Positions 30,671 through 37,090 of a stretch of 38,823 bases of DNA are shown piece by piece. The position numbers and the translations under genes are program-made. Numbering within the stretch: the stretch's first letter is position 1; every line of letters starts with the position of its first letter. This DNA comes from a virus. The notes under the pieces were generated by a model. It ran no database searches. It had not been told where the DNA came from and saw only the letters and a list, made by a program, of their open reading frames with translations. The stretch covers positions 1-38,823 of the IMG/VR virus record IMGVR_UViG_3300027782_005306; one strand, 5' to 3'.

Positions 30671-31000
30671 TTAGGCTGTTACTTTAGCGGAAGTTTTTGC
30701 AGTGGTCTTGATAGACGCACCAGCAACCTTGACTTCACCTTTCTTGGCGATCTTGGTCTTCTCAGCCAATTTGTTGGCTACAGCATAACCTGCATCACCT
30801 GCAACGCCTTGCTCTGTCAAATACTGGAGAGCTTGCAGTTTGGTCATTGCACTTGGCAATTCCATCAAGTTGATGCTGGTACAACCGGCTTTGTTTAGGA
30901 TCTTGATACGAGCTACCAAATCGTTTGCAAAACGAGCTTTAACTGTACCGTCTGCGTTGGTTGCTGTACCTGCTACTGTAAATAATTTTTCTACTGACAT
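30671..31000 (-). CDS. conserved early phage protein with Lys/Ala tail
   Basis: 109 residues beginning MSVEKLFTVAGTATNADGTV, with KARFANDLVARIKILNKAGC and a conserved LMELPSAMTKLQALQYL, then a Lys/Ala/Thr-rich tail (TTAKTSAKVTA). I recall this protein as highly conserved in T4-like cyanophages, without function. A strong promoter and an AAAGG ribosome site point to abundant, early expression. The basic tail could bind nucleic acid. Confidence 0.82.
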   Translation of the reverse strand: MSVEKLFTVAGTATNADGTVKARFANDLVARIKILNKAGCTSINLMELPSAMTKLQALQYLTEQGVAGDAGYAVANKLAEKTKIAKKGEVKVAGASIKTTAKTSAKVTA

Positions 31001-31061
31001 GGTGTTGCCTTTCTAAGTTGCCTTACTAAGTTGATTTAAAATACTACTTGCTACTATAACC

Positions 31062-31090
31062 ATTATACTTGAAATCGATATCAATGTCAA
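31062..31090 (-). promoter_or_regulatory. strong sigma70-type promoter
   Basis: TTGACA (31090-31085), 17-nt spacer, TATAAT (31067-31062). The leader to ATG 31000 is about 55 nt and carries a normal ribosome site. Confidence 0.88.
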
Positions 31091-31119
31091 CCATAATAGC
31101 TATATCTGGTTATCCAAAA

Positions 31120-31263
31120 CTATTTGTTTTGGTTAAGATCCGTTTTTGGTTTCATCTGTTCCTTGGTCCATTCGGCTGATTTGGTAAGGTCTGTACCAAA
31201 ACCGGCTACAGTATTACATGCAGTCAGGGCCGCGACCAGAGTTAGGATGGCTAGAATTTTCAT
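31120..31263 (-). CDS. entericidin-like lipoprotein
   Basis: 47 codons: MKILAILTLVAALTACNTVA, then GFGTDLTKSAEWTKEQMKPK and TDLNQNK. The lipobox is LTAC (Cys16), and CNTVAGFGTDL matches the entericidin pattern CNT-x-x-G-x-G-x-D. Bacterial entericidins are tiny outer-membrane lipoproteins of a toxin/antidote pair linked to stationary-phase lysis. GGAGG precedes the ATG, and it overlaps the 42-aa gene by ATGA. Only one such gene is present. In this phage it might aid lysis or act as a spanin-like lipoprotein; this is inference. Confidence 0.75.
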   Translation of the reverse strand: MKILAILTLVAALTACNTVAGFGTDLTKSAEWTKEQMKPKTDLNQNK

Positions 31264-31388
31264 TTGGCGGCCTCCTTGGTTACTTCTTGTACCTTGGCCA
31301 CACTGTTGTCCAAAATCCTAGCAATTCCGGATAGACCAACAGTGCAGATTAAAATACCAAACACTGTGCCTACAATAAAACCTTTCAT
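31260..31388 (-). CDS. 42-aa membrane protein
   Basis: 42 codons: MKGFIVGTVFGILICTVGLS, then GIARILDNSVAKVQEVTKEA and AK. One membrane helix (about 3-23) and an amphipathic, charged tail. GGAGG ribosome site 7 nt upstream. The start overlaps the 218-aa gene and the stop overlaps the entericidin-like gene (ATGA at both ends), so the two short membrane-targeted products are made together. Function unknown. Confidence 0.72.
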   Translation of the reverse strand: MKGFIVGTVFGILICTVGLSGIARILDNSVAKVQEVTKEAAK

Positions 31389-32041
31389 GATACTTCCTCC
31401 ATGACTTTGACTCGATTAAGTTGAGTGGCACGGTCACCGAGTCTTTTGACCGTTCCACGAATTTTTAAAGTTTGATCAGAATCTAGTTGCTCACGATACG
31501 CAAAAAATACTGCCTGATTGTTTTCGGTAATGCCACTGACAAACCAAGTATTATATTTGGCACTGTAGTTGTTACGCAAGATTTCTACAACCAATTCGAC
31601 CTTGTCTTTTAATTGTCCCACATGAGCTTCGTCGCAACGAGCCAGTCTAGCATCAACACTCTCTCTTTTCAACGTCTTGGCATAGCTCTGGGGCATCGCG
31701 GTAATGATTGAAAGATCATAATTGCTGGTAATTGTATCTAACTCACACACTCGGGCGGTGATCCGTGCCCACTCGCTAAGTTCAGCCTTAAGGGCCTGCA
31801 AGGTCACTGCACTAGCCAATTGTCGACGACACGCCACAGCCTGTTCACGGTCAATATCAGTAATCAATGAAAGATTTTCTAAACATCTACGAACCAGCTC
31901 ACGGTTGGTTGGGCGAACGACTTGATCGCCAATGACCTCTGGTGCCTTAAGGTAACCACCGTTGATACGATACGCTGTGCAAGCCGCGGACCATACTAGG
32001 TCTGCATCTACTGCCGGCATTGTATCGCGAGTCTTTTTCAT
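31385..32041 (-). CDS. conserved hypothetical protein with C-terminal OB-like region
   Basis: 218 residues. The N-terminal half is helical (DLVWSAACTAYRINGGYLKA, NRELVRRCLENLSL, EQAVACRRQLASAVTLQALK). The C-terminal 70 residues contain a beta pattern: NTWFVSGITENNQAVFFAYR, TLKIRGTVKRLGDRATQLNR and VKVME, reminiscent of an OB fold. Possibly nucleic-acid binding. AAAGGA precedes the ATG. It overlaps the neighbours at both ends by ATGA, so it is the central gene of a compact early operon. Not recognised further. Confidence 0.72.
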   Translation of the reverse strand: MKKTRDTMPAVDADLVWSAACTAYRINGGYLKAPEVIGDQVVRPTNRELVRRCLENLSLITDIDREQAVACRRQLASAVTLQALKAELSEWARITARVCELDTITSNYDLSIITAMPQSYAKTLKRESVDARLARCDEAHVGQLKDKVELVVEILRNNYSAKYNTWFVSGITENNQAVFFAYREQLDSDQTLKIRGTVKRLGDRATQLNRVKVMEEVS

Positions 32042-32202
32042 GCTGGTTCCTTTGTGGCTGCCATAAACACGTCGACTGCCGATCGTTGTTCAACGGGCAA
32101 GGTTTTGTAGTTCTTGACCATCTGCTCAATACCGCCCAGGCTATCTGTGCCATGGGCTACACTGTAAGCAATGATTTCTGCCAGGGCTTGATCTATGTTC
32201 AT
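32038..32202 (-). CDS. 54-aa hypothetical protein
   Basis: 54 codons: MNIDQALAEIIAYSVAHGTD, SLGGIEQMVKNYKTLPVEQR and SAVDVFMAATKEPA. All-helical, soluble, neutral. AAGGAG lies 7 nt before ATG 32202; ATGA overlaps at both ends (32199-32202 and 32038-32041) show coupling. Not recognised. Its place in the early operon and excellent ribosome site support it as a real gene. Confidence 0.7.
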   Translation of the reverse strand: MNIDQALAEIIAYSVAHGTDSLGGIEQMVKNYKTLPVEQRSAVDVFMAATKEPA

Positions 32203-32390
32203 GCTTGACTCCTTGCCAGTGCGTCACGGGCTTCACGGCTGATGTGTACTATCACCGCTGGTGATGCCACTGGATATACATAGGCCATATGAGTGGTGTG
32301 ACTTATGGTGTTTTTGGTTGCTTGCTCCACAGGTGCAATCGAATGCAATCCTGGAGTGCTAGACCAAAGGCTCATCGGATTCACTTTCAT
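32199..32390 (-). CDS. 63-aa hypothetical protein
   Basis: 63 residues: MKVNPMSLWSSTPGLHSIAP, VEQATKNTISHTTHMAYVYP and VASPAVIVHISREARDALAR. His- and Thr-rich middle and a helical, charged end. No clear ribosome site, but it starts 2 nt after the previous stop and overlaps the next gene by ATGA. Not recognised; retained because of its position in an uninterrupted coupled series. Confidence 0.6.
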   Translation of the reverse strand: MKVNPMSLWSSTPGLHSIAPVEQATKNTISHTTHMAYVYPVASPAVIVHISREARDALARSQA

Positions 32391-32391
32391 A

Positions 32392-32733
32392 TTAGTCTAA
32401 ACGGCTACCAGCGTAGGCCTTGAAGCCATATCTTTCAAAGACCTTTGCGGCAGCTTCGGCACCGGCCTCAAGGGTGTCAATGTTTTGTACACCTAGACCT
32501 GCTGGATTCCAAAGTTGGAGGCTCTTGGTATAACTCTTGCGGAAGCCACCAAATGTCAGGGCCTTACCAACCTTGCTGTTTGAACGAACACCACAGATGT
32601 CTACCCAAGCAAAACCACACGAGTACTGATCTACACCACCTAGCTTTTCTTGGAAGAACTTGCGAGCGGCTTGTTCAGCGGCTTGTTTGGCTTCGGCTAC
32701 GATGTTATTAACTTGTTCTTGACTATAGTCCAT
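32392..32733 (-). CDS. conserved phage protein, function unknown
   Basis: 113 residues from ATG 32733, chosen because GGAG lies 9 nt upstream; a GTG at 32745 would place the ribosome site inside the gene. MDYSQEQVNNIVAEAKQAAE, then CGFAWVDICGVRSNSKVGKA, LWNPAGLGVQNIDTLEAGAE and FERYGFKAYAGSRLD. I recall this family, with its YGF-AYAGSRLD ending, as broadly conserved in phages of aquatic bacteria. Cytoplasmic. Function unknown. Confidence 0.82.
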   Translation of the reverse strand: MDYSQEQVNNIVAEAKQAAEQAARKFFQEKLGGVDQYSCGFAWVDICGVRSNSKVGKALTFGGFRKSYTKSLQLWNPAGLGVQNIDTLEAGAEAAAKVFERYGFKAYAGSRLD

Positions 32734-32734
32734 A

Positions 32735-32890
32735 TTAAACTCCACAAGCGGTTAAGAAGCGTTGAGTATCAAAACGAGAATTTGTTGTACGAGCTACCTG
32801 GGCAAATGCCTCGGCCGCAATACGAGCCGATTTACGGTCTGTCATCTGGGCAATTTCTCGTGCCATTGCGACGAAATGTTTACGGGTCAT
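32735..32890 (-). CDS. 51-aa conserved small phage protein
   Basis: 51 codons: MTRKHFVAMAREIAQMTDRK, SARIAAEAFAQVARTTNSRF and DTQRFLTACGV. This is a very common phage micro-protein type (MTRKHF...NPRFDxxRFLxACG) that I know from many unrelated phages, with no assigned function. GGAGG 9 nt before the ATG. The stop is 1 nt before the start of the next gene. Confidence 0.85.
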   Translation of the reverse strand: MTRKHFVAMAREIAQMTDRKSARIAAEAFAQVARTTNSRFDTQRFLTACGV

Positions 32891-32891
32891 A

Positions 32892-33161
32892 TTATACTGC
32901 CTCCAGTAGATTCATCGGCACACGATATCGGGCTTCTGAGGTCACAACAATGGCGTTCTTGATCTTGATGCTGTTGACCAAGCCGGTCTGCACCACACCC
33001 CCACGACCTGTGAAACGCACTCGATCGCCTGGTTTGAGAGTTTTGGCCACATGATGACCTAGACTGGCTCTAGCAAACTTGACAGCCGTTGCAATTTCGT
33101 CCAATTGTTTGTTGGTAAAACCTGTGTTGTTGATTGCTGTAACGATTTGAAATAAGTCCAT
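32892..33161 (-). CDS. small phage protein with SH3/KOW-like C terminus
   Basis: 89 residues. An N-terminal helical half (MDLFQIVTAINNTGFTNKQL, DEIATAVKFARASLGH) is followed by a beta region LKPGDRVRFTGRGGVVQTGL and VNSIKIKNAIVVTSEARYRV, matching small SH3-like or KOW-type barrels that often bind nucleic acid or ribosomes. GGAG ribosome site; promoter TTGACC/TATAAT about 30 nt upstream. First gene of a coupled early operon reaching to the entericidin-like gene. Confidence 0.75.
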   Translation of the reverse strand: MDLFQIVTAINNTGFTNKQLDEIATAVKFARASLGHHVAKTLKPGDRVRFTGRGGVVQTGLVNSIKIKNAIVVTSEARYRVPMNLLEAV

Positions 33162-33190
33162 TTTTGCTCCGTTTTTGACTGTATGTAACT

Positions 33191-33219
33191 ATTATACCCT
33201 AAATGCCTTTTTTGGTCAA
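33191..33219 (-). promoter_or_regulatory. strong sigma70-type promoter
   Basis: TTGACC (33219-33214), 17-nt spacer, TATAAT (33196-33191), just after the stop of the 76-aa gene. Confidence 0.88.
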
Positions 33220-33225
33220 CCGTTT

Positions 33226-33456
33226 TTAGAAGTGTGGATCCATGTATTCCTGGACACCGGGAATTAGGTAACAGTATTTGCAACGGGTCTGAGTGTAATA
33301 AGCGTCGCCATTTGGTGCTATTTTCTGAGTGTATTTCATACCACGATCTGAAAAGATAAACCGCTTGGTAATACGAGCAATTTTACCATCGTAATAACGA
33401 TCACCGCCGATTGCGTAACTAATATCGTCACCAACTTTATAATTTACTGTAGCCAT
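33226..33456 (-). CDS. 76-aa conserved early phage protein
   Basis: 76 residues from ATG 33456, which follows AAAGGAG by 7 nt (an upstream in-frame ATG at 33477 has none). MATVNYKVGDDISYAIGGDR, then YYDGKIARITKRFIFSDRGM, looks like a small SH3-like barrel; the C-terminal part has CKYC. I recall the KVGDDISYAxGGxRYYDGKI family from aquatic T4-like phages. Strong promoter and leader indicate early expression. Function unknown. Confidence 0.78.
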   Translation of the reverse strand: MATVNYKVGDDISYAIGGDRYYDGKIARITKRFIFSDRGMKYTQKIAPNGDAYYTQTRCKYCYLIPGVQEYMDPHF

Positions 33457-33486
33457 CTTTTGCTCCTTTATTTTCACTATACATAC

Positions 33487-33515
33487 ATTATAGCAAATGG
33501 GCCATTTTGGGTCAA
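33487..33515 (-). promoter_or_regulatory. strong sigma70-type promoter
   Basis: TTGACC (33515-33510), 17-nt spacer, TATAAT (33492-33487). It follows directly after the terminator at 33533-33556. Confidence 0.88.
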
Positions 33516-33532
33516 CCTTTTGGTAAACCCGT

Positions 33533-33556
33533 AAAAAACCCCTATTTAAAGGGGTT
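33533..33556 (-). terminator. Rho-independent terminator, minus strand
   Basis: AACCCCT and AGGGGTT (537-543 and 550-556 of 33,xxx) form a 7-bp stem followed on the minus strand by TTTTTT. It separates the glycosyltransferase transcription unit, which must cross the plus-strand gene 33604-34248, from the early promoter. Confidence 0.75.
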
Positions 33557-33588
33557 AAAAAGTGTTGTTTTTAGACTACAGACTGGGC

Positions 33589-33596
33589 TATAAATA
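33589..33596 (+). promoter_or_regulatory. T4-type late promoter, perfect TATAAATA
   Basis: TATAAATA at 33589-33596, 7 nt before ATG 33604. Transcription would start within 1-2 nt of the start codon, so the message would be leaderless or nearly so. Confidence 0.65.
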
Positions 33597-33603
33597 TTAG
33601 GAC

Positions 33604-34248
33604 ATGAAACCCACAATAGCGTTATTCATCCGCGACCCAAAATGCTCTGTACAATCGGGCAACGGAATAATGCAAGCCCTAGGCGATCATTATCGGTTTA
33701 AGCTATTCAGCCGGGATCGGGTAGAAGACGTATTCTTTGACGATGTGGACATGGTGGCTTTTCCAGGCGGTATGGGCGACAGCGACAGTTTTGAAACCAT
33801 ATTAAAACCCAATCAAAAACGCATAGAACGATTTGTTCAACGAGGCGGAAGATATTTGGGAATTTGTATGGGTGCTTACTGGGCAGGATCCAACTACTTT
33901 GATATTTTAGATGGTGTAGATGCTGTGCAATACATTCGCCGCCCAGGAACAGATACTCGCAGACCACACGCTAAGAATATCAGTATCAATTGGCAAGGTC
34001 AACCCATGACCATGTTCTGGTATGACGGTTGTGCTTTAGTAGGAGATCCGACCAAGTTTGAAACTGTAGCTACCTATGCCAACGGCGACCCAATGGCTAT
34101 TCGACAAAATCGTATTGGCCTAATAGGATGTCACCCCGAAAGCGAGCAGTTTTGGTATGACGGTTACTCGTGGATGCGACCGCACTGGCACGAGCGCAGG
34201 CATCATCAGCTATTGTTAGAATTTGTAGACGAGTTGTTTGTTGATTGA
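33604..34248 (+). CDS. class I glutamine-amidotransferase-like protein (BPL_N type)
   Basis: 214 residues. VDMVAFPGGMGDSDSFETIL is the oxyanion-side strand, RYLGICMGAYWAGSNYF carries the nucleophilic Cys in a GxCxG elbow, and IGLIGCHPESEQFW has the catalytic His-x-Glu type motif. The arrangement resembles the biotin-protein-ligase N-terminal (BPL_N) family, whose chemistry is unknown. No synthase partner is adjacent. The 3' end overlaps the convergent glycosyltransferase by 43 nt. AGGAC lies too close (3 nt) to the ATG to be a good ribosome site. Confidence 0.78.
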   Translation: MKPTIALFIRDPKCSVQSGNGIMQALGDHYRFKLFSRDRVEDVFFDDVDMVAFPGGMGDSDSFETILKPNQKRIERFVQRGGRYLGICMGAYWAGSNYFDILDGVDAVQYIRRPGTDTRRPHAKNISINWQGQPMTMFWYDGCALVGDPTKFETVATYANGDPMAIRQNRIGLIGCHPESEQFWYDGYSWMRPHWHERRHHQLLLEFVDELFVD

Positions 34249-35255
34249 ATCGTAGAACAGTCTACTAGATTATCTCGAAATATAGCCCAAGCTCGGTCCC
34301 ACGACCAGCGAGCACTGCCTTTCCAAACTTGCGATCTATTTAAAAACAAACAATCTGTGACTGCTTGTTTTAGGTCGATGTTTAAGCAACCTGTAACACC
34401 TTCGTCCACAACATCCAGCGGTCCTTGAACCGGATAAGCAGCCACAGGAGTTCCGCAGGCCATTGCTTCTATCATAACAATGCCAAATGTTTCCCACTCG
34501 CTAGGAAATACAAATACCTCAGCATTGGCATAGTAATGTGCTAGATCTACACCAGTTTTATACCCTGTAAAATGCACATCGGGATATTGTTTTCGGTAGG
34601 TTTCTAGCATTGGGCCATCGCCTACCATGATTTTTAGATAGCCAGGGTAGTCTAGCTCAAAAAACTTTTCTAAATTTTTTTCTTTACTGACGCGACTCAC
34701 GCATAAGATATATCGGCTTGTTGTTTCTACTCTGTGACCAGGATGGAATATGTCGCGGTCAACACCTCGAGTCCAACTAACAATCTCGCCATCAAATCCA
34801 TGTGCTTTTAATTCAGCAACCATAGTGTCTGTGGTGGTTAATACTTTACCCGAATGTTTGTGAAACCAGCGTACTAGAGGCCAAGTAAGGGCTTCAGGGA
34901 TACCAAACAATTTTCTAATTCCTTCTGGAAACTTAGTATGATAAGCAGTATTGTACCTATAACCGTGTTGGTCAAGATATTGTCTAGTACACAGACCAAG
35001 AGGACCTTCTGTGGCGATATGGATATGATCCGGACAGATCTCCTCAAGTATCTTGCCCACCGTGCTTTGCCTGGCAAGGGTAATCTTGACTTCGTTGTAG
35101 CCAGGGCAATCAACATAGCTGAACCGCCCGGGATCAAGATATACAACACGATAGTTGTCCAGAATCGCACAAGCCTCAATATTTTTATAGGTCGTAACCA
35201 CACCATTGATCTGCTCCGGTAAGTTATCGGTTACTATCAGTATCGTCTTTGTCAT
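34206..35255 (-). CDS. GT4-family glycosyltransferase
   Basis: 349 residues from ATG 35255. N-terminal acceptor domain: TILIVTDNLPEQINGVVTTY, HIHIATEGPLGLCTRQYL. C-terminal donor domain: YILCVSRVSKEKNLEKFF, IMVGDGPMLETY, HFTGYKTGVDLAHYYANAEV and the family signature FPSEWETFGIVMIEAMACGT (E-x7-E). It resembles bacterial glycosyltransferases paired with LpxH-like phosphoesterases that build membrane glycolipids, and overlaps that gene by 32 nt here. The tail (SSTNSNNS) is low complexity. Acceptor unknown; surface glycolipid modification is plausible. Confidence 0.87.
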   Translation of the reverse strand: MTKTILIVTDNLPEQINGVVTTYKNIEACAILDNYRVVYLDPGRFSYVDCPGYNEVKITLARQSTVGKILEEICPDHIHIATEGPLGLCTRQYLDQHGYRYNTAYHTKFPEGIRKLFGIPEALTWPLVRWFHKHSGKVLTTTDTMVAELKAHGFDGEIVSWTRGVDRDIFHPGHRVETTSRYILCVSRVSKEKNLEKFFELDYPGYLKIMVGDGPMLETYRKQYPDVHFTGYKTGVDLAHYYANAEVFVFPSEWETFGIVMIEAMACGTPVAAYPVQGPLDVVDEGVTGCLNIDLKQAVTDCLFLNRSQVWKGSARWSWDRAWAIFRDNLVDCSTIQSTNNSSTNSNNS

Positions 35256-36003
35256 TTGATTTTGTCCAGGTAACAATTTCCCATTGACCGTCATGATGTT
35301 CTACAAGTGCTGTACAAGATTCAACCCAATCACCATCGTTCATATAGATCACACCGTCTATTGTTTTTATTTCTGCATGGTGTATGTGTCCGCATATCAC
35401 TCCATCATAGCCGCGCTTGTGACAATAGCGAGCAAGATTAAGCTCAAACTGAAACATAAAGTCAGCGGCTTTTTTGACTTTATGCTTGAGATACTTAGAC
35501 AAACTCCAATAACCAAAACCCATCCTGTGACGTATCCAATTAAACCTGCTGTTAAGGTCGAGAACGAAGTCATACAATTTGTCTCCTAGGAAACTCAGCC
35601 AAGGCGCCAAGCGGGTGATACCATCAAATAAATCGCCATGTGTGACTAGATAGTGTCGTCCATCTCGACCAATGTGTTCTGTTTGATTTACTATTTCTAC
35701 TGCGCCAAAGCCCATGCCATAAGGAATAAGCGGGCGGAGGAATTCATCGTGATTGCCGGCCACATAGATGACTCTAGTGCCGCGTTTGGCATGCCCTAAG
35801 ATTCTACGCACAACATTGGTGTGGCTTTGCTTCCAACGCCACTTGTTCTGTTGTATTTTCCATGCGTCAATGATGTCTCCAACTAGGTAGAGTATTTCGC
35901 AGGTATTGTGCTTGAGAAAATTGTTTAAGGCTTCGGCTTTACAGTCGCGAGTACCTAAGTGAACATCCGAGATAAAAATTGAACGGTAAGTTTTCTCTGG
36001 CAT
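35224..36003 (-). CDS. LpxH-like metallophosphoesterase (UDP-diacylglucosamine pyrophosphatase family)
   Basis: 259 residues. All calcineurin-like metal motifs are present: ISDVHLGTRD, LVGDIIDAW, VAGNHDEFLR, YLVTHGDLFDG and ICGHIHHAEI. Insert and length fit the UDP-2,3-diacylglucosamine diphosphatase group (lipid A pathway) rather than a generic phosphatase. Paired with a glycosyltransferase, overlapping it. No Shine-Dalgarno: TAAATA ends 5 nt before ATG 36003. It could cleave a nucleotide-linked lipid and so affect host envelope synthesis, which is inference from the family. Confidence 0.85.
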   Translation of the reverse strand: MPEKTYRSIFISDVHLGTRDCKAEALNNFLKHNTCEILYLVGDIIDAWKIQQNKWRWKQSHTNVVRRILGHAKRGTRVIYVAGNHDEFLRPLIPYGMGFGAVEIVNQTEHIGRDGRHYLVTHGDLFDGITRLAPWLSFLGDKLYDFVLDLNSRFNWIRHRMGFGYWSLSKYLKHKVKKAADFMFQFELNLARYCHKRGYDGVICGHIHHAEIKTIDGVIYMNDGDWVESCTALVEHHDGQWEIVTWTKSNDKDDTDSNR

Positions 36004-36008
36004 ACGTT

Positions 36009-36014
36009 TATTTA
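36009..36014 (-). promoter_or_regulatory. late-type promoter positioned for a leaderless message
   Basis: TAAATA (36014-36009), then 5 nt, then ATG 36003. Almost the same layout as at 8684: TAAATA-N5-ATG with CGT before the ATG in both. Confidence 0.55.
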
Positions 36015-36124
36015 CTGCGATGCCATAGAAAAAAGTATTACATATTTGTTACAAGAAGATACTGGTTACGAGCTCCAGTGACACTCTATCTTTGTGTCCG
36101 GTTGAGTTATTTACAATCTAAATA

Positions 36125-36856
36125 TTACAGTTTAGTTAAACAGTCAACCCACTCTGTTGTTCGCAACCAATTGGTATAAATCTTATCGGCTGTAGCTTGA
36201 TGTTGTTCTAAATGAAAAGGAATACCATTGAGCATACTAATCTTATCTTGAACTGAGTCATAACGACTTCTAGCATCGGCCCATTTGGAATCATCTTCAT
36301 AAACCCACGAATCAATCTTGTTTTCGTTGATTTCTATATGGAACTGCATGGCTAAATGTGGACCAATAGCCCAGGCTTGATTAGGACATGCTGGTGATGT
36401 AGCCAGTCTAACGGCTCCAGTTGGAATACTGAATGATTCGTAATGCCATTGTATAACCGTATCTGTTGGCGTGTCACCAAACCACTGTTTAGTTAACGCT
36501 GTATCTTCGTAGGCAATAGATTGCCAACCTATTTCAGGTTGTGGACTTGCAGTGATAACACCACCTAAGGCTCTAGACATTAGTTGCCCACCTAGACAAT
36601 GTCCTATGACAGGGATGTCTCTATACATGGCCTGTAGAATTAATATTTCTGCGGCACGACTACTAGGTAGCGGATCGTTGGCACTCATGCCACCACCCAT
36701 TAGTGCCAAGGCCGAGTAGGGTTCTATGCTGGTAGGGAATTCATCACCGGCACCAGCATTGGCAACTTGATACTGAACGTGGTTGCGTTCTAACCATGTG
36801 GTCAAATATGCTGCGTTTTCTGGAACTTGATGTTGTAAGATTAAAACAGGTTTCAC
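36125..36856 (-). CDS. type 1 glutamine amidotransferase (GMP-synthase-like)
   Basis: 243 residues from GTG 36856 (MKPVLILQHQVPENAAYLTT), preferred because homologues of this type usually begin at this strand and because TAAATA ends 4 nt upstream; an ATG at 36913 would add 19 residues but overlaps the riboswitch on the other strand. ALALMGGGMSANDP, VIGHCLGGQLMSRALGG (nucleophile Cys), LAMQFHIEINENKIDSW (catalytic His and Glu). Such stand-alone proteins hydrolyse gamma-glutamyl bonds (for example Puu/YfeJ-type). Substrate unknown. Confidence 0.83.
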   Translation of the reverse strand: MKPVLILQHQVPENAAYLTTWLERNHVQYQVANAGAGDEFPTSIEPYSALALMGGGMSANDPLPSSRAAEILILQAMYRDIPVIGHCLGGQLMSRALGGVITASPQPEIGWQSIAYEDTALTKQWFGDTPTDTVIQWHYESFSIPTGAVRLATSPACPNQAWAIGPHLAMQFHIEINENKIDSWVYEDDSKWADARSRYDSVQDKISMLNGIPFHLEQHQATADKIYTNWLRTTEWVDCLTKL

Positions 36857-36903
36857 CGGGTATTTATTGCGGTAAACTAAACATGTTTTTAAGTGTTTGG
36901 TAA

Positions 36904-37027
36904 ATATTTGCATGGGGAGTAGTCCACTCTTATCTTAAGAGTTTTATGCATCGTCATTACGGCTTTACGGCTCGGTGCATAAGGAAATGGGTTCCGGACA
37001 AGACCATAATATCATAGTATATTATGG
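36904..37027 (+). promoter_or_regulatory. yybP-ykoY (Mn2+) riboswitch upstream of terC
   Basis: The segment has the invariant GGGGAGTAG (36914-36922), a P2 hairpin ACTCTTA/TAAGAGT (36926-36932, 36936-36942), a 10-bp arm TTATGCATCG/CGGTGCATAA (36944-36953, 36973-36982) containing TCGTCA, a small GGAA/TTCC hairpin, and the 3' consensus ACAAGACC (36998-37005). P1 can form from ATGG and an upstream ATATT with CCAT and AATAT. CCATAATAT (37004-37012) can instead pair perfectly with ATATTATGG (37019-37027), a ready expression platform. The gene downstream is TerC-family, the known target of this Mn2+-sensing RNA. A GGTAAATA late box at 36899-36906 would start the RNA at about 36912. Confidence 0.82.
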
Positions 37028-37090
37028 ATCACGTAATCCTCATTATCTCTCTGCATGAATTCACAGGTTCTGACGACAGTTCCATGATAT

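Noticed and set aside
36125-36160. TTGACT about 17 nt before TATTTA on the minus strand, a possible sigma70 promoter for the LpxH-like gene
   Set aside because: The -10 match is only three of six, whereas a TAAATA late box sits at the regular 5-nt distance from the start codon.
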